Assembly (NCBI RefSeq): GCF_026914185.1
Contig: NC_070562.1
Location: 1,550,001 to 1,614,000, forward strand
Length of the DNA stretch: 64,000 nt
DNA from: Puccinia triticina
Lineage: Eukaryota; Basidiomycota; Pucciniomycetes; Pucciniales; Pucciniaceae
Direction of reading: 5' to 3'
In this document: piece by piece, positions 32,733 through 42,737 of the stretch
How the letters are laid out: each line of letters opens with the position of its first letter
Numbering within the stretch: position 1 is the first letter of the stretch
Program-made: the position numbers and the translations under genes
Notes under the pieces: model-generated
Seen by the model: only the letters and a program-made list of their open reading frames with translations
Told to the model about the DNA's origin: nothing
Database searches by the model: none

Positions 32733-33576
32733 TCAGAACTTTCCAAATTGCTTAGCCAAGGCAGATGATTTGGACTTTTGAACCCTCAGAACGTTGAATC
32801 GAACGGTCTGGAATTGATAACGACAAGAGCCGACGTCATTGGGGTTAGTAAATCACTGAAGAACTGGAGAAATGTGGAGTAAATTCAACTTGCCTTGGAT
32901 AGGGGTCGGCATTGTCCAACAGTGACTTGGTCGCCAATTTCGACACGGAAAGCAGGAGAACAGTGGACGGCCATGTTCTGATGCCTGCGACAAAGAGCGG
33001 AGAGTGTGGTTGGGTAGTTAGGAAAAAATATAATCGGGTGTACGAGTACTATAAACAGCAATTACTGACCTCTTCTCGTATCTTGAGTATTTGGGAATAT
33101 AGTGAAGATATTCCCGACGGATGATAATAGTTCGGGTCATCTTCGTGGACACTACACGGCCGGTAAGGATTCGACCTCGGATAGAAACTTCACCGGTAAA
33201 GGGGCACTTCTTGTCGATGTAGGTGCCGTTGATGGCTTCAGCGGGAGTCTGTGGGCAGTAAGATAAGACATAACGTCAGCAACTGTGAAAGACATCGGAT
33301 GCAGGTTTCTGCGCTGGAAGACTCGGGGGATAGGTGAGAGTGCGAAGGTTTGCGTGGTTCCGAACGTCTAACATCGAGCAGACATCGATTGTTGCGATGC
33401 GTCTTCCATCTCAGTACTTAAGCTTGGCTTACCTTGAAGCCAAGGCCGACATCCTTATACCACCGTCTGTCTTTTGAGGCAACCTTCTTGCCGGTGGATT
33501 TGATCTTCGAGTTCTGGAAGATCGGTTGCTTTTGGAAAGCCTTCTCGGTTTGTTCAGCAGAGATCGTAGTGGCCAT
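32733..33576 (-). CDS. RPS11: 40S ribosomal protein uS17 (RPS11)
   Basis: Small-subunit ribosomal protein, cytoplasmic. Exons 33576-33433, 33248-33070, 32984-32894 and 32807-32733 join in frame to 162 residues, close to the usual eukaryotic length. Recognisable in order: [86 protein letters not shown] and [12 protein letters not shown]. Intron 3 uses a GC donor (AAG|GCAAGT); introns 1 and 2 use GT. The upstream edge of the rearranged transposon cluster is about 420 bp from its ATG. Identity is beyond reasonable doubt. Confidence 0.97.
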
Positions 33577-33998
33577 CGTTGATTAGTTGCCGCCGGAGGG
33601 GTGCTGGTGAGTGTCGTGCAGCGATCGGGCGGCGATGGTGGGGCTGGTGGGTGGGGTGGCCGCGGAATGGGTTCAGCTCGCGGTGTTGGCCCAGGCTGCT
33701 GCGGGCTGGCCAACCCCCGCCGTGCGAGGAGTGCAGACTCATCAAGTTAGGGCTGCACTCCCACCGGTACATCCACAATGGGATCCCCGTGGACCCCGAT
33801 CGGCTGGAACCACTGTGACAGCACACGGCAGTTCCGGCCAAAGTCGCTGACAGTTCGGTGGTCAATTGACGGGCCCCCAGTGCGAGCCTTGACCGTTAAA
33901 AACAGGCCTCCCATGAACCGCGGCCAAAACACCTGGAGAGTCGACTCATCCGGCTACTTGTCGTGGAACCCGAGCTCGGGTACAAACACAGTCAGGGT
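33577..33998. other. RPS11 5' flank
   Basis: GC-rich stretch just upstream of RPS11 and before the transposon breakpoint. A plus-strand frame ending at 33818 (SHRYIHNGIPVDPDRLEPL) looks protein-like at its very end and could be the tail of another gene, but I cannot identify it. Confidence 0.4.
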
Positions 33999-34007
33999 GG
34001 TGTGACC
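33999..34007. repeat. Target duplication GGTGTGACC (partner at 46149-46157, inverted)
   Basis: GGTGTGACC precedes the terminal fragment at 34008. Its exact reverse complement GGTCACACC precedes the large element at 46158. Together they are the two target-duplication copies of one insertion, separated by an inversion. Confidence 0.88.
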
Positions 34008-34047
34008 CGAACTTAGCTAAGTCCCTCGATCGGAGGCGCGTGAGCGC
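34008..34047. repeat. Detached 40-bp terminus of the large DUF6589/RecQ element
   Basis: CGAACTTAGCTAAGTCCC and the next 22 bp are the outer end of the element's TIR. It supplies the end that the large element at 46158-52871 lacks. The last 9 bp, CGTGAGCGC (34039-34047), match the reverse complement of GCGCTCGCG at 52863-52871 except for one CpG transition, giving the target duplication of the nested copy. Confidence 0.88.
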
Positions 34048-34606
34048 CGAACTTAGCTAAGTCCCTCGATCGGAGGCGCGCGAGCGCTGTCGCAAAGCGA
34101 CCCTCCGAAGGAGGGACTTATGCCCTACCTCGCAAATGAGTAGGCAGCAGATGTCTGTTTTCAGCCTTTTTTGCTTGTCCCTCCATTGAGGCTACGCAAG
34201 GACAGCTGGGGCCAAGTCAGCTGCTTCAAGAAATAGCCAAGAAGCATGGCTCTCTGCTGGTATCTTTCTTTTACCTGTAACACATGAGCTTGATTTTTAA
34301 AAAAATAAATAAGAGCTGCTAGGTTTTGACAGGTGTCAAAAGTATGGCTTTGACCGAGGCCTGTTTGAACAATGCCCTCCCAAAACCCATGAACTCCTTT
34401 TTGTTTCATTTGGGATTCAAGAGTGTTTTTGGAGGGATCCGACCTCAGGAAGGTGGAAAGTGAAAGGGCAGATGTAGGCGGACAAATCTGTCTGCTCAGA
34501 TTTTCGATGGCTTTTACTTGGATTGAGATATCAAGAGTTGAAAATTTTGAAAATTTTCCCCAGCCAAATGGGATTTCTGCTGCCTACTGTTTTGCGAGGT
34601 AGGGCG

Positions 34607-34638
<32 letters not shown>

Positions 34639-34679
34639 AGCGCTTGCGCGCCTCCGATCGAGGGACTTAGCTAAGTTCG
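34048..34679 (-). mobile_element. 632-bp non-autonomous copy (A) of the DUF6589/RecQ transposon
   Basis: Both ends are CGAACTTAGCTAAGTCCC with inverted similarity over about 105 bp to AGTAGGCAGCAG. Length is 632 bp, exactly as copy B (52872-53503), of which it is a near-identical inverted copy. An 82-codon open frame (34161-34409, minus) is identical in translation in both. Subterminal regions match those of the large element on each side, so this is an internal-deletion derivative. The right flank CGGACAACT is the reverse complement of the flank of copy B. Confidence 0.92.
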
Positions 34680-34688
34680 CGGACAACT

Positions 34689-35324
34689 AATGATGTAGGC
34701 AGTTTGAATGAGCCGGTAGAATCAGACCGAATGAAGAAAGAGAGAGGGAGAAAACGATATTGTGGACTGGTGGCAAGGATAGGGACTCCGATCATCCGCC
34801 CTTCACCGCCCGATTTTGAACTCTCTGACTCGGCAGGCAACCTGCGGGGCCCTCCTCCGGAAAGGCTTAGTTAAGCTCGCGATGTCGTGGACCGTCTTAC
34901 TTTGAGAAGCGTTAACGCCACCGATGCATCACTTTCTATGTCGACAAGTACATAGCTTAACACCTGCAGCGACAATCATGCGCCATCGACACGATTGTTA
35001 TGTTTAATTGGCTGTGACACGCGTAACGCAACCAGGTGTGCCCGTACTCGTGGGATCAGCAGGATTCCTACTGGTGTAAACACTTTGCGAGATTGAAGGC
35101 TTGACTGTCTACACAAGATGAAGATCGTCCGGGCGTCACTGTCCACATCTTCTCTGCTCCAACACAAGCGTTCAACGTACAATCCAAGTCAATACAAATT
35201 TGAATCTACGCCAAAACATTACAGAGGTCGATGCTTTTCTGTCTCTTTTTGTATAATTTTTGAAGGCCCGAGAAGCTAGTTGAAAGAAGTAGCCCTGCAA
35301 ATACAGCTGTGCCGGCCCCACGCG
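34689..35324. other. Intergenic, no gene recognised
   Basis: Contains a TIR-like remnant (CTCCGGAAAGGCTTAGTTAAGC) at 34854-34875 related to the neighbouring transposons. Nothing else supported. Confidence 0.4.
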
Positions 35325-36554
35325 TCACACAGTCGATATTGGTTCTTCATAAGTTGCGTAAATTGAACTGAGCAGGGTTTGTATTTCGGATCCAGTTTTA
35401 CCTTCTTCCAACCACCTCTCGGCCAAGCGACTGCGATGCCTGATTTGATTTCCTCTTAGCTCAAGTTCAATCTTTTTAAGCTCAAGTTCCTGAGCAAATT
35501 TCTTCTTTTCCCATACCAGACGTTTGTCTAAGTGACGAAATCTTGCTTTCGTATTACGATCGAATGCAGCCGCTAGGGTGATCTTCGGCCGGGTTCGGCA
35601 TCTCCCAGTATTTACTGTGAATGTTCGCCGCGGACGAGGTTTAGAAGTGGCTCGCTTGTCTACCGGTTCATTTCTCTCCACATGATCACTTTCGTCGGTG
35701 GACTCGCTGTTCGTGTTGGCGGTTCGTGGTTGCCGAGAGGACTGAGCGATAGGGTTGATATAATGAGAATCCGGATCATTGGGGTGATGTGCAATTTGGT
35801 CGGTGGCAACTGGTTGCCTCTGGGAGAGCTGAGCGTCAAGATCAATGTAATGGGTAGTTCCATGATAACTTTGGTAATCAGTAGCTCGGGCAGTAGGCGA
35901 GGTATGCTCCTGTCCATTTTGAGCAATTGGGTGAAAATAGTGGCGTTCGGAGGCTGCTTGCGAGTCTCTTGGGTTTTGCAGATGGGTAGACGGGGGCTCG
36001 GAGGTGCTGTAGACCGCACAGGGTTCGTTCCGAAGTGAAGTTTTGTTGGCTGATGCAAGGATTCTTTCTAGTCGCTGAAAGCAGGGGCATATTTCATTGA
36101 TTTTTTCGATCAAGTCTGGTGATGAGTGCGGGCTCCAAGGGGCGGAATTCTGGAATTCCCTTGCCTTGTTGTACTTGTGCCTCATGTAAGTGGCTAAACG
36201 CTGCTGTAACTGCCGACCGGTGAGGCGTAATCTGCGGTTGCTCTGATTCATAAAGGATGCAAAGAGGTCGAATGCGGCTGCCTTGGGCATTGGTCGTCCT
36301 GACTGGAGTTTGCCGCCTTCCCCGAACAGTGAATCATAATTGTCACCAGTTTCGAGGTAAGTACAAACCATTTCGTAATCGGAGGGCGTGAAGCATGGAT
36401 TGGTATCGCTCGGGACAGATGGAATCTTGGGCGTGGGCGACTTGTGTTTTAAGGCTTCCTCTTGCTGCTTGAGCTGTTCGAGCCGAAAAACACGCATTTG
36501 CTCCTTGGTGCGACGAAAGCGTTTCCTCACCCAACCGGAATCATTGTCAGGCAA
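35325..36554 (-). CDS. Rust-expanded Myb/SANT-like (trihelix-like) protein
   Basis: About 409 residues visible. FTPSDYEMVCTYLETGDNYD, SLFGEGGK and LTGRQLQQRLATYMRHKYNK form the helical DNA-binding-like module I know from large families of rust proteins, followed by CPCFQRLERIL. The middle is Gln/Ser/Pro-rich with HYINPIAQ-type repeats; the C-terminus is basic and helical (KKKFAQELELKKIELELRGN, likely coiled coil). No ATG opens the frame; the 5' end most likely continues through CTCAG (acceptor-like) or upstream in frame to about 36640, so the start is unresolved. Such proteins occur beside transposons and may be nuclear regulators or transposon-derived. No disruption seen in the listed frame. 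Confidence 0.65.
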   Translation of the reverse strand: MPDNDSGWVRKRFRRTKEQMRVFRLEQLKQQEEALKHKSPTPKIPSVPSDTNPCFTPSDYEMVCTYLETGDNYDSLFGEGGKLQSGRPMPKAAAFDLFASFMNQSNRRLRLTGRQLQQRLATYMRHKYNKAREFQNSAPWSPHSSPDLIEKINEICPCFQRLERILASANKTSLRNEPCAVYSTSEPPSTHLQNPRDSQAASERHYFHPIAQNGQEHTSPTARATDYQSYHGTTHYIDLDAQLSQRQPVATDQIAHHPNDPDSHYINPIAQSSRQPRTANTNSESTDESDHVERNEPVDKRATSKPRPRRTFTVNTGRCRTRPKITLAAAFDRNTKARFRHLDKRLVWEKKKFAQELELKKIELELRGNQIRHRSRLAERWLEEGKTGSEIQTLLSSIYATYEEPISTV

Positions 36555-39500
36555 GTACTGAGAACCGATCGAAGGGTTACAGCTCGGAGGGTTGGTCTGC
36601 GAAGGGGGGGCGTGCTGCGAGCTCGAGGGCGATGGTGCAGAGTTTTGGAGGACGGTGGTACCAGTCTAAACCGACGCCTGATCAGCAAATTCAAGCCTTG
36701 AGAATCCGTGCCTCATTGGTGTGCCCACCTCCATATCCAATGAAACGCAATGCCGATAGATCGCTTCTTAGTTCAAGCGCGAAGAATACTGACCGACTGT
36801 ACATGAGCGGTGCACATAGTCATTACAAAGAGTGACGTCCAGTGAGTCATTGGGTGTACTGCATTTGAACAGCATCTGGTCGATACAATGAAACAAGCTG
36901 GAAAGGGTCAAGACATACCTTGAGGCTGTTGAGGACTAGCGGGCACTCTGACCGGGAGGTTCGTTCGACGCAAAGCGTGGCAAATTGACAATGGTATCTT
37001 TTTGCAAATAAAAATATGAGTATTAGGGGAGATGGGAGGGACCGACCCCACACTGCACACAGCTGAAAATTAATGTAACGCGGGCGGGCCACCCGAACGA
37101 CAGAACCCGTCGGGCCCTTCATCGGCCAGAATCATGGCGATCGGGCGGGTTCGGGCCGCCCGCAGGCTGCCCATGTTGGGCCGCAAAATAAACGGGCGAG
37201 TCGGGTCGGGTCAATTTGTCTCAAATCGCCGCTCGACCCGCACCTGTTCAGCTCGCGGGCAGCTCGCGGACCTCTGAACCCGCGCCTGCGGGCCTCAGCC
37301 AAAAAACCAAAAAAGTGAAATAGTTTGGATTTCTGCAACTCCGTTTGAGGATTAATGTCCATGTTAGTATCCCTGGTGTTGGGGCATGGCATGTCAACAG
37401 GCGGCTAAAGATGCTGAAGTCAAATTGTGGATGCCAGATGGTGGGTGAGGACGACCCCTGAACAGGGGGGGGGGGGGGGGGGGGGGGCACCAGGGAAGAC
37501 CGGGGGTTGGCCTGACGGGTACCCAGGCTGCCCAAACCCGCCCGGCTTCAGTTGCGGGTCTGTTGAGTCGGGCTGACTTTACAAATTTCACCAAAAAGCC
37601 GAACAAAACCCGGCTGAACCTGGCCCAGGTTTGGACAGCCCACTGGTCAACCCACCCAATTACCATGCCTAGGAGAATGTTATGGTGTATCAGGCACATG
37701 CCCAAGTCCCACACAGTGTGATGAACAAAAGTGGTCCCTGTGTAGAATTGGCAGGACTCAGCCGCTCCAAGATGATTCCCCGGTAAAGTTGGGTGATCTG
37801 GAGAAACTCCGCTCCGCAGCTCCATTGCGTTGTAGGGCTCTGAGTGGGATAAATAAAGTAAAGCTCCACAGATGTAAACCGTAAAATAAAGCTCTGCTGC
37901 ATAAAGAAGATAACTCCGCAAAAACGCAAGAAAACAGCCGTAAAGCAAGCACAAAAGCTCCACAAAGTACAACCATAACACATAAAGCAAGTCTGCAACG
38001 TAAAACTCTGCTCTGCAACATTTACAGAGTAAAAGAAGCACAACAATCTGCCAAGTAAAGTCAAAACCATAAAAAGAGAGTCTGTGGGGGGTATGATGCA
38101 GAATCCTCCCTCCGCCAGCATGGTTTTATAGAGAAAAGGAAGAGATCTAAAAGATATCCTCTGCCCCCTCCCACGCACACCATCCGCTAAATCTGTTCAC
38201 ACATGCACACTTGTCATCCGCCAAGCGCTATACACACACACACGTCATCCGCCAAGCTCCTCTCTCACACTAACTCCTGTTGTCTTGGCCGCTTGCCTTT
38301 GACCACCGTCAAACTCTTCTCCCTAGCTTCCACACCCCTGTATAGCCTATGATGTCAGGATCCCACACGCTGCCCTTTTGGCTGTCACAGCTTCCCCCAA
38401 TCACCACCTCCGCTAGCCAGTCCGCTCTGGCCTGCTCAGTTTGAGTCCAGTTCCGCCGTCAAGCTCCGGACGCCGCCGCCTTCAGTTGTGCGCTCTGCCC
38501 GTGCTCCGTGGACAATTTTACATGTGTTCCAGAATTGATCACCACAACAGCTGAGTGCCATAGGGGGTTTGGCAGGTGCCCCAGGTGGCAGAACTTGGCA
38601 CATGCCCAAGTCTTACTTGGCTGGCTCCAAGCTCTGGGCCAATGGGGACATCCACATTGGTACATGGACCGGTCATTGGCTCTCAGTTCAACAACTGGTA
38701 TGTGGACCAGAAAGTAGTACATTTTCAAGGTCCAATTCCCAAACCAACAACGGTGGGTAGGTATGACACAGTGATTGGTAACAGACTGATATCAACAAAC
38801 GTGCCACTACACTCCGCTACACTATGGGCCAATATCCATTAGTGTATCCATGTTTATATGGCAAGACAAATGAGTTATTGTCATCCCCAATTATAGCCCC
38901 TAATACACTAATGGTTAGTGTATACAAATTTTTTCATTGAAGATCTTGTGGTATTGTTATCCAGGATACACTCAAAATAAACTAACAGGTAGTGTATTTT
39001 TTTTGGATAACCAAGATTTCACTGAAAGTTTATAAGTGTATCAAAGTTGGGATAACGATTTCCTACACTACAGTACTGTATCTGTGCATCTGTTATTTCA
39101 TGGGCTTTAGCCTCTATCAAATGATTTTCAAAACCTTATGTCCTAGATTTATTTTTTTGAAAATCAAAACCGACTCTACTACAAGAAATATCAATACACT
39201 GACAGTAATTTTATCATGAATTGCAAAGATAAACAAACAGTTATTGTATTTTTTATCAGGAATAACAACAGATAAAAATCATAAAAATAGGATTTGGTTA
39301 TTGTTAACCTGACATCTTTCAGCTACACTAACAATACAATAACAGCCAAAAAGATGTATTGTTTGTGACAGGAAATCAAGGATAAAAGTATTATTTGTGT
39401 AGTGCAGTGTAAAAATCTAACAATACAGTTAGTGTATCAGCCCACTGTTGCTGGTATTGTAACAGTTTTTGGCTTGTTAATGTTACTGTTAACTGCAACA

Positions 39501-40440
39501 AAACTATGTTGCAATATCACAACCCAAGGAGTTTCATTGTTTGACATCTGTTACAATATCTGCTGGGGGAGAGGGGCAGATTAGAAAATGTTGACCAGTG
39601 CCTGTCACCCGTGGGTGGGTGCTTCCCGCACCCGCCAAGAAGTGCAGGGTGCCTTTTTTTTTGGAAGCAGTTGTGCGGTACCCAGGCACTGCTTTCCCCC
39701 ACTGGGCTAATTGGGTAAACCCTGTACCCCTGGCCCCTGGTCCGCTTGGAACTGCCCTTGATGACTGACAATACACAAGGGAGGAACTTTTTGCAGTCTC
39801 TAGAGAGTGCCAGACCGTAATTTTGTCAGTTGCTTGGTATGATGTGAGTTCAATGTCAGCGGTAACTTTGTTCAAATTTGTCCCCAATAAAAGGGTGACT
39901 GTAGGTGAAGTTCTTGTGAAATGATCTGTTAATCAACGTCAACACATCACTACTTCTCTGTTGAAGTTTTGTGTTTGGCTCATCATGATCACAATTTTGG
40001 ATGCAAGCTTCAATCCAAAAACGTGTTGCCAATAATGCACCTATCATTATGCTAAAATATTTCTTTAGCCAAGTGACAGGCAATATCTTGTGTTGTGGAT
40101 TTTCTTTATTCAAAAAAACAAACCACAAGACATTATGAAAAAGACTTGTAAATTATAGAGAGGATAAGCCAACCAGTGGATGAATCCTAGTGAGTGACAT
40201 ATTTCCGCCATGATATTAATTGGGGAGGAGAGTGTTTTGACATCAAATTTCTATTCTTCCAGAACAGGGAAAAAAGCTAAGGAAACCTGTGTAACATACA
40301 ATTTGACTCCCAGAAATATGAAATGTGAAAATACTGGATTTAGTTTTCCCTGAACTTTTTGCTGGGTGATGGAAAATTTAATAATTTTGGATTTTGAAGT
40401 GTGAATAGCTTATCATTTGAGAATTTGCATCTTGTGTAGT
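36555..40440. other. Intergenic repeat-rich stretch
   Basis: No gene supported. 37080-37260 is a CGGGCC/CGGGTCGGG-rich patch like 15405-15495. 37467-37487 is a poly-G run. 38200-38250 has CA repeats with a duplicated CGTCATCCGCCAAGC. 38880-39450 is AT-rich. 39590-39760 contains ACCCGTGGGTGGGTGC / GGTACCC words similar to 44900-45020. Confidence 0.4.
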
Positions 40441-40443
40441 ACA

Positions 40444-40554
40444 CACTGTGAAAAGAAACTCAAGAAACTGCTGCCAGTTCACATGCAATGTGACAAAGGC
40501 ACCTAATATTGCATTTCAACTGGCATCAGTTTCTTGAGTTTTTTTTTTACAGTG
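40444..40554. mobile_element. 111-bp CACTG foldback MITE
   Basis: CACTGTGAAAAGAAACTCAA at the left pairs with TTGAGTTTTTTTTTTACAGTG at the right and the pairing continues through most of the element. ACA flanks both sides (40441-40443 and 40555-40557), a 3-bp duplication typical of CACTA-type elements. A truncated relative is at 17944. Confidence 0.85.
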
Positions 40555-40557
40555 ACA

Positions 40558-42235
40558 GGACTAAAGGTTGTAAAATTTTCATACCTTTAGCCACAAGTTG
40601 CTGAAAAATGCAGGTTTCAGAGGCACAAAAAAAAAACAAGGAAAAGGGGGTTAGATTGGTGGATATCAAAAGGCACTTGAATATCCCCTTGATTCTGAAA
40701 CTAGCTGGAGAAATAATTTGAAAGCTTGTCTGAGAAATCCAAGGTGAACATGCCATAATCCATTCTTAAATGCTCACACACATCTCAGCTTGGGTTATTT
40801 ATGTACACCTTTTCTCTTTCAGATTGATTTTCTTCACGTATTTTCCAAACATATTTCCCATGAATTTTCTCCTGCACAGAGGATTCCTTAATCACAGGTA
40901 CCTTTGTTTCCATGTGCATGGTGCAACAATGTGGTGTTGATTGCTCTTATCACATTTCACTTAAGTAGCACAAGCTGGTAGATAAGACTTTGGTACTGCA
41001 GACCTGCTATATCCAGAACACTCAAAATTATTGGCCGTGGAACAGCAGGAGTGGCACACACATGTGAGTTGTGTCCGGGGGTTTGAAGGTGGGCACAAGT
41101 TAACTATGGGCGTGCAGGGAAACTTGGATTGGTTTTTTATACCCCTGTGTCCCCCGGGGAGTGTTATTTTCTTATGTAATTTCAACCCTTAAGTTAGGGA
41201 AAATGTGAGGGTGGACATTGGCAAGTAACTGGGACTTGATGAATAGTGCGTACTGTTCATTGCACTGGGAAAGTCCCAGCTGACTCCCAGTACATGCTAG
41301 CCATTGAGCTGGGCCTATCCAAGCCTTGTAGGCAGTATAAACTGCCTAACAAGCTCAGATAGGCTTAGATTGATGACAAGCATGTGCTGGTCATTGGGCT
41401 AGGGCTTTTCCGGCTCAATGACAAGCACGAAATGGTCATTGAGCTGGCAGAGGCCGCACTTGGTGACCAACATGCACTGGTCATTGGCAGCCTGGATCTT
41501 CAAGCTCAAACCCAAACTCAAAACTATTCATCAAGCCAGGGAAGCCATTGTGCAATGACCAGTACATGCTAGCTGTTGATCTGGGACTCTCCCAGCACAA
41601 TGTGTGGTTCATGCTGGTTAACCAGGCTGAGAAAGGCTTTGCTCCACCACCATTATTTGCTGGTTATTGAGCTGGAATTTTCACAGCCCGGTAGATTTTG
41701 ACGCACTCTCCAGAGAGTGCCATACTGTACCCTTTTTCTGGAACTGTGCTGGATGCTTTTGATGAAATTAGTGTAAGAAATAATGAAAAATTCTGGAACT
41801 AATCCACAAATGATCTGAAACTTATCCTGGATTCATGCATAAACCATCCAGGAGTCACGCAGAAGTCAACTAGAACACAACTGGAATGTGATTGGAACCA
41901 CTAAGACAGAATTGCAACAATCAAATGATAATTCAATTTGAACTGTTTGTTAACTGATATGAATTATTGGTGTTCAATTCATGTTATTTACATGCGCATG
42001 AAGATGGTCATTTTTTTCACTTTTCTAATGTAGCTGTCATGTGCGCAGGTGTAAGTTTGTTACAAATCACAGGTTGGGCCTCCTGCATATCAACATGTAC
42101 ACTAGAGATTGCCCCTGTGAACCCAGGTACCTGTTTGGATGCCGGTACCCGCCACCTTTTTTGCCAAAAGTTTGAAACCTGCACCTGCACCCGCACCGCC
42201 TGGGGCAGTCAGAGCGGGTACCTGCCCCTGAAAAT
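40558..42235. other. Intergenic, no gene recognised
   Basis: 41220-41660 contains a loose repeat with ...TGGTCATTGAGCTGG... and CAATGACAAGCA-like words. No coding region or RNA gene supported. Confidence 0.4.
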
Positions 42236-42660
42236 TGACCGGAAGGATTCCTTCCAGTTGAAGAGTGTAACCTCTTTGACTGGAAGGAATCCTTCCGGTA
42301 AAAGGGGTTACAGAACCTCTTTGACTGGAAGGAATCCTTCCGCTCAAAGAGGTTTTGTAACCTCTTTGACTGGAAGGCCTTTGAAGAGGTTACAAAACCT
42401 CTTTGACTGGAAAGGCCTTCCATTTGAAGAGGTTCTGTAACCCCTTTGACCGGAAGGATTCCCTTCCAGTCAAAGAGGTTTTGTAACCTCTTCAACTGGA
42501 AGGAATCCTTCCGGTCAAAGAGGTTTTGTAACCTCTTCAACTGGAAGGCCTTCCTTCCAGTTGGGTCAAAGAGGTTCTGTAACCCCTTTGACCAGAAGGA
42601 TTCCTGCCAGTCAAAGAGGTTACAAAACCTCTTTTACCAGAAGGAAGGCCTTCCCAGTAC
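42236..42660. repeat. Palindromic satellite block
   Basis: Alternating short palindromes: GGAAGGAATCCTTCC and CAAAGAGGTTTTGTAACC-CTCTTTG variants, arranged about every 60 bp. Because both modules are self-complementary, the block can fold into many hairpins and reads similarly on both strands; open frames on both strands are artefacts of this symmetry. Units differ by small changes (GACTGG/GACCGG/CAACTGG). Confidence 0.85.
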
Positions 42661-42737
42661 TTCTGGTTGTTGTGGCAGCCGCTGTAAGACTGAAAAGTGG
42701 TAATGAAACCCTTTTGCTGAATTTCCAAGGGTATGAT

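Noticed and set aside
34161..34409. 82-codon frame in the 632-bp copies as an encoded transposon protein
   Set aside because: It is present identically in both copies only because the copies are nearly identical. It has no counterpart among the parent element's genes, and the region is subterminal non-coding sequence in the parent.
37467..37487. Poly-G tract as a regulatory or G-quadruplex feature
   Set aside because: A simple homopolymer without context; length may be a sequencing artefact.
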